Assembly (NCBI GenBank): GCA_021793855.1
Contig: JAJYRY010000004.1
Location: forward strand, 1 to 28,294
Direction: 5' to 3'
Length of the DNA stretch: 28,294 nt
From: Thermoplasmata archaeon
GTDB lineage: Archaea > Thermoplasmatota > Thermoplasmata > Thermoplasmatales > GCA-001856825
The notes beneath the pieces are model-generated. The model was not told the DNA's origin. It worked only from the letters and a program-made list of their open reading frames with translations, and searched no databases. Numbering within the stretch: the first letter of the stretch is position 1; the number at the start of each line of letters is the position of its first letter. Of the stretch, positions 23,545-28,294 are shown one piece after another. The position numbers and the translations under genes are program-made.

Positions 23545-26530
23545 ACCTCTCCCGAGGAAGATACTTATCATAGGTTCGGGGCCTATAGTCATCGGGCAGT
23601 CTGCCGAGTTTGATTACTCGGGCAACCAGGCAATAAAGGCAATGGTGAAGGAGGGAATTGAAGTTGTAGTTGCAAATTCCAATCCTGCGACAATCCAAAC
23701 GGACCGGAGGGAAGGAATCAGGCCAAAGATGGTCCCATTAAACCTTGAGAGCATCACCCAACTCATAGACGATGAAAGACCAGACGCGATCCTTGGTACT
23801 TTCGGAGGGCAGACTGGCCTCAACCTACTGGTAGAACTCTGGAAATCGAACGTCCTATCGTCAAGGAATGTGAGAATACTGGGAACTCAGCCAGACGTTG
23901 TGAATGTGTCGGAGGACAGACTCAAATTCAAAGAGAAAATGCAGGAAATCGGAGAACCGGTTCTCGAATCATTCTACTGTTCAACTCTTCAGGACTCTAT
24001 AAAGTACTCGAAGCAGATTGGTTTTCCAATAGTTGTCCGGCCATCATTCACTCTGGGAGGGTCAGGAGGAGGAATTGCACGGAACGTAGAGGAGCTCAGG
24101 TCGATCGTTGAACAGGGCCTGTTTCTCTCCGAGGTTGGTGCAATCCTGATAGAAAAGTCGGTGATCGGATGGAACGAACTCGAGGTCGAAGTTGTAAGAG
24201 ATTCCGCCGGGAATAAGATAGCGGTCTGTACAATGGAAAACGTTGACCCGATGGGGGTGCACACCGGAGACAGCATAGTAGTAACACCGTTCCTGACGCT
24301 CAACGATTTCAATTATCAGAAGATCAGAAACTCCGCACTCAAGATTGCGGAAAATCTCAACATCGTTGGTGCTTGCAATGTACAATTCGCATTCAACAAC
24401 GGAACGGGGGAGTATTATGTGATTGAGGTAAACCCCAGACTGTCAAGGTCTTCTGCCCTCGCATCGAAAGCGACAGGATATCCAATAGCAAGGGTCGCGG
24501 CGCTCATATCTCTGGGAAGGAAGCTGACAGAGATCGAGAACACCGTAACCGGAGAGACCAATGCCGCAAGAGAGCCTGCAATAGATTATGTGGTAGTCAA
24601 GTGCCCGGTCTGGCCTGTTGAAAAATTCCCAGAGGAAGACTTCAAGCTCGGAACTCAGATGAAGAGCACGGGAGAGGCCATGAGCATAGGCAAGACTCTT
24701 TCAGAAGCATTCAGAAAATCTCTGAGATCAACGGGGATGCTTCACAAGAGAGTGAATTTTGATGAAACACTCCTGACCATTCCGAATCCGGAAAGGGAAC
24801 TTCAAATAATGGAAGCACACAAGCACGGTTACGATCTGGAAAAAATATCTTCTCTCACCGGTTGGAACAAACTATTCGTGAGCGAACTGATAACTGCGTT
24901 CGAGGAAGAAAACTCTTCGGCAGGATTTTCGATAGTCGATACCTGTGCGGGAGAATTCGACGTTAAAACTCCTTACTACTATTCTTCCAACCCGGGTAAA
25001 AAGATCCAGGGAGATGTGATCGTTCTGGGTGGAGGTCCGATAACGATTGGACAGGGTATAGAATTTGACTACAGCTGCGTGCACATCTCACACAGTCTGA
25101 GGAAGAAAGGGTATAAGGTAATAATGGTGAACGACAACCCCGAGACTGTATCTACAGACTTTGACGAGAGCGACTTCCTCATCTTCGACCCCGTCGACTT
25201 TGAGACGGTAAGAAATGTCATCCAGAACTCCTCCGCTAAATATCTCGTGCCGTGGTTTGGTGGTCAGAGACCGATCAATATCCTCAAGAGAATTCAGCAG
25301 GAATTTGGAACCAGAATCCAAATATTGGGCACGGGCGTGGATTCAATTGATACCCTGGAAACCAGGGAAAAGTTCGCGGAACTGATGAAGGAAATGAACA
25401 TCCCTTATCCAGAATACCATTTTGCTTCTTTAGACTCGTTTACGGAAGCAGTGAAGAAGCTTTCGTTCCCCATTATCGTTAGACCTTCCTATACCATATC
25501 CGGAGCGCACATGGCCATTTTGAAATCTCAGGGAGAAGCGGAAGAATATCTGAAGTTCCATGGCCGGTTTGTCAGGGAATTTCTGGTGGAGAAGTATCTA
25601 GAAAATTCAATCGAGGCTGAGATCGATGGGGTCTCGGATGGAGAGAGAGTCATGATACCCGGGATCATAGAGCACATAGAAGAGGCTGGAATCCATTCCG
25701 GAGATTCAACTAGCATATTCCCATCAATAAACATTGCGAATCACATCCGGGAAACCATGAAAGAGTATACGAAACTTATCTGCAAGAGGCTCAACATCGT
25801 CGGTCCAATAAACATCCAGTTTGCCATCAAGGACAACGTCGTTCACATCATAGAGATCAACCCGAGATCTTCGAGAACATTCCCCTTTGTCTCCAAGATT
25901 TCAGGGGTAAATCTATCTGAGCTTTCTGTAGATGTATTGCTCGGTGGAAAGATATATGAAAACTCGAGGGGAACGGAGCTCGTAGGAGTGAAGGTGCCCA
26001 TTTTTCCGTTTGATAAACTCAAGGGGTCAGATGTTGTTCTGGGTCCAGAGATGAAAAGCACCGGCGAAGTTATTGGAATAGGGAAGGACCTGAAACATGC
26101 GCTATTCAACGGCTATAGAGCGGCCGGTTACGACATTTCCAAGGAGGGGGTAATCGTATCAATTACGTCTAAACGGATCAACGAATATTTAGGAATAATT
26201 AAAATTATTAATGATACGGGGAAGGTCATCTATAGCACAGAAGGGACACATGACAGACTGACAAAATATGGCATAAATTCAGTGAAGATTAAGAAAATTT
26301 TTGAAGGCAGTCAAAATGCCTTAGACATGCTAAAGCTCGGAAACATCTCAGGAGTCATCAACATATTGTCTGAAAACTATAAATCAGAAGCTGATGGTAA
26401 ACTGATGAGACGAGCATGCTATGAGAGGAGAGTCCTCTATATGAGCACCAGATCTCAGGCAGCAGCTTTCGCCGAAGTGATAGCAAACTCCGAGAAGATT
26501 TCAGTACAACCGATTGAGGAACTAGAATGA
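23534..26530 (+). CDS. carB: Carbamoyl-phosphate synthase large subunit
   Basis: 998 residues versus about 1060-1070 in well-known homologues. Two homologous ATP-grasp halves: ILIIGSGPIVIGQSAEFDYSG begins the first and VIVLGGGPITIGQGIEFDYS the second. Glycine-rich loops RPSFTLGGSGGG and RPSYTISGAHM, and metal-site segments EVNPRLSRSSALASKATGYP and EINPRSSRTFPFVSKISG, are present in each half. Residues ~880-998 are the MGS-like regulatory domain (GKVIYSTEGTHDRL). The linker (oligomerisation) domain between the halves is short, with one helical block (MEAHKHGYDLEKISSLTGW) where relatives have about two. The operon is carA-carB. Confidence 0.96.
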   Translation: MNTEPLPRKILIIGSGPIVIGQSAEFDYSGNQAIKAMVKEGIEVVVANSNPATIQTDRREGIRPKMVPLNLESITQLIDDERPDAILGTFGGQTGLNLLVELWKSNVLSSRNVRILGTQPDVVNVSEDRLKFKEKMQEIGEPVLESFYCSTLQDSIKYSKQIGFPIVVRPSFTLGGSGGGIARNVEELRSIVEQGLFLSEVGAILIEKSVIGWNELEVEVVRDSAGNKIAVCTMENVDPMGVHTGDSIVVTPFLTLNDFNYQKIRNSALKIAENLNIVGACNVQFAFNNGTGEYYVIEVNPRLSRSSALASKATGYPIARVAALISLGRKLTEIENTVTGETNAAREPAIDYVVVKCPVWPVEKFPEEDFKLGTQMKSTGEAMSIGKTLSEAFRKSLRSTGMLHKRVNFDETLLTIPNPERELQIMEAHKHGYDLEKISSLTGWNKLFVSELITAFEEENSSAGFSIVDTCAGEFDVKTPYYYSSNPGKKIQGDVIVLGGGPITIGQGIEFDYSCVHISHSLRKKGYKVIMVNDNPETVSTDFDESDFLIFDPVDFETVRNVIQNSSAKYLVPWFGGQRPINILKRIQQEFGTRIQILGTGVDSIDTLETREKFAELMKEMNIPYPEYHFASLDSFTEAVKKLSFPIIVRPSYTISGAHMAILKSQGEAEEYLKFHGRFVREFLVEKYLENSIEAEIDGVSDGERVMIPGIIEHIEEAGIHSGDSTSIFPSINIANHIRETMKEYTKLICKRLNIVGPINIQFAIKDNVVHIIEINPRSSRTFPFVSKISGVNLSELSVDVLLGGKIYENSRGTELVGVKVPIFPFDKLKGSDVVLGPEMKSTGEVIGIGKDLKHALFNGYRAAGYDISKEGVIVSITSKRINEYLGIIKIINDTGKVIYSTEGTHDRLTKYGINSVKIKKIFEGSQNALDMLKLGNISGVINILSENYKSEADGKLMRRACYERRVLYMSTRSQAAAFAEVIANSEKISVQPIEELE

Positions 26531-26614
26531 TATTAGTTTGGCATATCGCTTCATGAAGTCGATTCCATGGACTTTAACTGACTTTAGTCTACCTAAAAAT
26601 AATAAGAACTATAA

Positions 26615-26623
26615 CTATATTTA
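26615..26623 (+). promoter_or_regulatory. TATA-like box of the sulfur-transfer operon
   Basis: CTATATTTA about 53 nt before the DsrE ATG, giving a leader of roughly 30 nt that ends in an AGGTG Shine-Dalgarno (26660-26664, 7 nt before the ATG). Confidence 0.5.
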
Positions 26624-26671
26624 GGCATTGGATTAAATCACCGAAAAGCATTTCTAATTAGGTGTTGACCT

Positions 26672-27076
26672 ATGGGAAATAAACTATCTATAATAGTATT
26701 CAGCGGAACTACAGACAAGATTCTTTCCGCAGGAGTTCTCTCACAAGCAGCAGCTGCGATGGGCTCTGAAGTGAATATTTTTGTGACATTCTGGGGATTG
26801 CTGAGCTTTACAAAGGGAGAGAAGAAGATGATAATGCCGAAGGAATTCGAACACATGGGGCAAGCCATGATGGAAGGGATGGCAAGGGAGCATGTTGCAT
26901 CTTGGTACAGCATGATCAAGGAAGCCAAGGAATTCGGTGCAAAAGTCTACGCCTGCTCTATGGCGTGTGGAGTTATGGGTATAAAGAGAGAGGATCTCGA
27001 CCCAATAGTCGACGATATGGTAGGAGCAGCAACTTTCCTCCAGCAAGCAGAAGGCGGACAAACACTCTTCATATGA
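26672..27076 (+). CDS. DsrE/DsrF-family sulfur-transfer protein (DsrE2/DsrE3-like)
   Basis: 134 residues. DsrE-fold proteins carry sulfane sulfur (persulfide or thiosulfonate) between enzymes in the cytosol. LSIIVFSGTTDKILSAGVLSQ, NIFVTFWGLLSF and the KVYACSMACGVMGI loop identify the group that includes COG2210 and the DsrE3A proteins. Cys95 and Cys99 (C-x3-C) are the likely carriers. A leader and Shine-Dalgarno precede the ATG. The TusA gene follows within about 10 nt, as in the thiosulfate or tetrathionate trafficking operons of acidophilic archaea. Confidence 0.88.
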   Translation: MGNKLSIIVFSGTTDKILSAGVLSQAAAAMGSEVNIFVTFWGLLSFTKGEKKMIMPKEFEHMGQAMMEGMAREHVASWYSMIKEAKEFGAKVYACSMACGVMGIKREDLDPIVDDMVGAATFLQQAEGGQTLFI

Positions 27077-27086
27077 GGTGAAAAAG

Positions 27087-27323
27087 ATGGATGCTGGTGT
27101 TAAGATAATAGATTCTAGAGGAGCGGCATGCCCGGGTCCAATTACGGATCTTGCTAGAGCTTACAGGAACTCCAAAGTGGGCGACATATTCGAGATGTGG
27201 GCTACGGACAAGGGAGTGAAGGCTGACACTCAGGCATGGGCAACGAAGACTGGAAATGAGATATTGGAATCCAGAGAAGACCCGGACAAGATAGTCATCA
27301 GAATAAAGATAAACAAGAGATAA
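27087..27323 (+). CDS. tusA: TusA/SirA-family sulfur carrier
   Basis: About 78 residues. The RGAACPGPITDLARA motif contains the single carrier cysteine of TusA proteins, which accept sulfur from DsrE or rhodaneses and hand it on. I start at the ATG at 27087 because GAGGTG (27075-27080, overlapping the DsrE stop) is a good Shine-Dalgarno 6 nt away; the in-frame GTG at 27078 lies inside it. C-terminal KIVIRIKINKR completes the small alpha/beta fold. Second gene of the DsrE-TusA-flavoprotein operon. Confidence 0.92.
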   Translation: MDAGVKIIDSRGAACPGPITDLARAYRNSKVGDIFEMWATDKGVKADTQAWATKTGNEILESREDPDKIVIRIKINKR

Positions 27324-27336
27324 ACGGAAGATTGCC

Positions 27337-28294
27337 ATGAAGAAGGTATTGATAATTGGCGGTGGTGGCGGAGGTCTCATCCTTGCGAACCACTTGGATA
27401 CAAACGAATTTGATGTAACCATAGTCGATAAGAGTGACTTGCATTTCTACCAGCCATGGTTCCTATATATAGCTTTTAAAGGTTCACAAAGAAAAATATC
27501 AAGGCCTATCGGAGAACTGGTTAGACCAGGAGTAAATTTCGTTAAGGACGAGATTACAGAGATAAACCTGGATGAAAGAAAGGCGTACGGGTCAAGGAAG
27601 GTAGTCTACAACTACGACTATATTGCAATTGCCACAGGCACGTCTCCAGATCCCGACTCTATCCCAGGATTAAGACAAATCTACGACGAGTATGGAGACT
27701 ATCACTCCAGCGTTTACAACTCTCAGAAATTGTGGTCCCATGTCAAGAATTTCAAGGGCGGTACAATCGCAATTGGCCAGTCATCTCCGACTTGCAAATG
27801 TCCTCCTTCTCTGCTGGAGGGAGCCTTCCTTCTGGAGGAGCGTCTTAGAGGAATGGGTATGAGTGTTGGAACCTCTGATCCCGTTTCGCCTTCCAACGGG
27901 AACGATCCCGCAAAAACAGGGACAAAGGGGAAGTCAAGGATAGTGTTCTTCACACCTTTTCCAAGGGCCTATTCGGCAGAACCCATGAATAGGGTAGTAG
28001 AGCCCATGGTGAAGGAAAGGGGAATCGAGGTAATGCCTTTCTTCGATGTTGATACGATCGACGTTCAAAACAAGACGATCAATTCGCTTGAGGGGGAATC
28101 GTTGAAGTACGATCTTCCGATAATTGTTCCACCCTGCAAGGGACCTAAAATCAAGTTCATCCCGGAGACGGTTCAGGACGAAGACAGGTTCATAAAGGCT
28201 GACAAGAATCACATGAAAATACCTGGATACGACGACGCGTTTGCCATAGGAGATTGCAATACGTTACCTACATCCAAGACTGGTGTGACCGCAC
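27337..28294 (+). CDS. Sulfide:quinone oxidoreductase-like FAD flavoprotein (3' truncated)
   Basis: 319 codons, open to the right edge. The FAD Rossmann start is VLIIGGGGGGLILANHL with D31 at the end of the second strand. IAIATGTSPDPD is the middle strand, and FAIGDCNTLPTSKTG is the FAD motif typical of SQR and flavocytochrome c dehydrogenases. Cysteines are at 153, 155 (PTCKCPP), 267 (IIVPPCKGP) and 307 (AIGDC). Around residues 176-199 there is a Gly/Ser/Asn/Pro-rich hydrophilic stretch before RIVFFTPFPR that does not fit the usual fold and looks like an insertion. It should feed electrons from sulfide or persulfide to quinone. It follows TusA by 13 nt; GGAAG is a weak ribosome site. Confidence 0.85.
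   Translation, partial: MKKVLIIGGGGGGLILANHLDTNEFDVTIVDKSDLHFYQPWFLYIAFKGSQRKISRPIGELVRPGVNFVKDEITEINLDERKAYGSRKVVYNYDYIAIATGTSPDPDSIPGLRQIYDEYGDYHSSVYNSQKLWSHVKNFKGGTIAIGQSSPTCKCPPSLLEGAFLLEERLRGMGMSVGTSDPVSPSNGNDPAKTGTKGKSRIVFFTPFPRAYSAEPMNRVVEPMVKERGIEVMPFFDVDTIDVQNKTINSLEGESLKYDLPIIVPPCKGPKIKFIPETVQDEDRFIKADKNHMKIPGYDDAFAIGDCNTLPTSKTGVTA

Overview
The window looks like chromosomal DNA from a thermoacidophilic archaeon of the Thermoplasmata (Thermoplasmatales-like). The evidence is archaeal family membership and promoter style. It carries archaeal-type AspRS, Trm56, RaSEA (archaeosine), a PPAT-DUF84 fusion, a type I geranylgeranyl-diphosphate synthase and a DHH/RecJ-like protein. The first gene of most transcription units has a TATA-like box about 23-27 nt before its start codon (leaderless mRNAs), while several internal genes have GGAGG/GAGGTG Shine-Dalgarno sites. 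Many starts are GTG or TTG. I cannot name a genus from sequence alone. I see no insertion sequence, prophage or CRISPR array.

Left part (1-7500): the 3' end of a LysN-like aminotransferase faces a minus-strand unit with a winged-helix regulator, a Trm56-HD fusion and a divergent PRPP synthetase. Next is a minus-strand export cluster: an ABC ATPase, a 659-residue surface protein with repeated Ig/CARDB-like domains and a C-terminal anchor, and an ABC-2-like permease with a large outer domain.

Middle (7500-20150): mostly housekeeping genes as short divergent and convergent units. They are GGPP synthase, a UbiD-family decarboxylase, aspS, pdxT, gcvT, tRNA-Phe(GAA), a NifX-like protein divergent from a Rieske ferredoxin, bifunctional PPAT/DUF84, a class II glutamine amidotransferase, RaSEA followed by a DHH protein with an 8-base overlap, and a 1-pyrroline-5-carboxylate dehydrogenase. 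Three convergent gene pairs overlap by exactly 8 bp.

Right part (20200-28294): a winged-helix gene and a bactofilin-like beta-solenoid gene diverge from a 51-bp region with one shared TATA element and a 21-bp palindrome. An MFS exporter overlaps the solenoid gene. carA and carB follow, with a compact CarB. Last is a sulfur-transfer operon, DsrE-TusA-sulfide:quinone oxidoreductase-like flavoprotein, cut by the right edge.

The strongest candidates for something undescribed are the winged-helix/bactofilin/MFS module with its bidirectional promoter, the DsrE-TusA-SQR operon whose flavoprotein has a hydrophilic insertion and an unusual cysteine set, and the ABC-surface-protein cluster.
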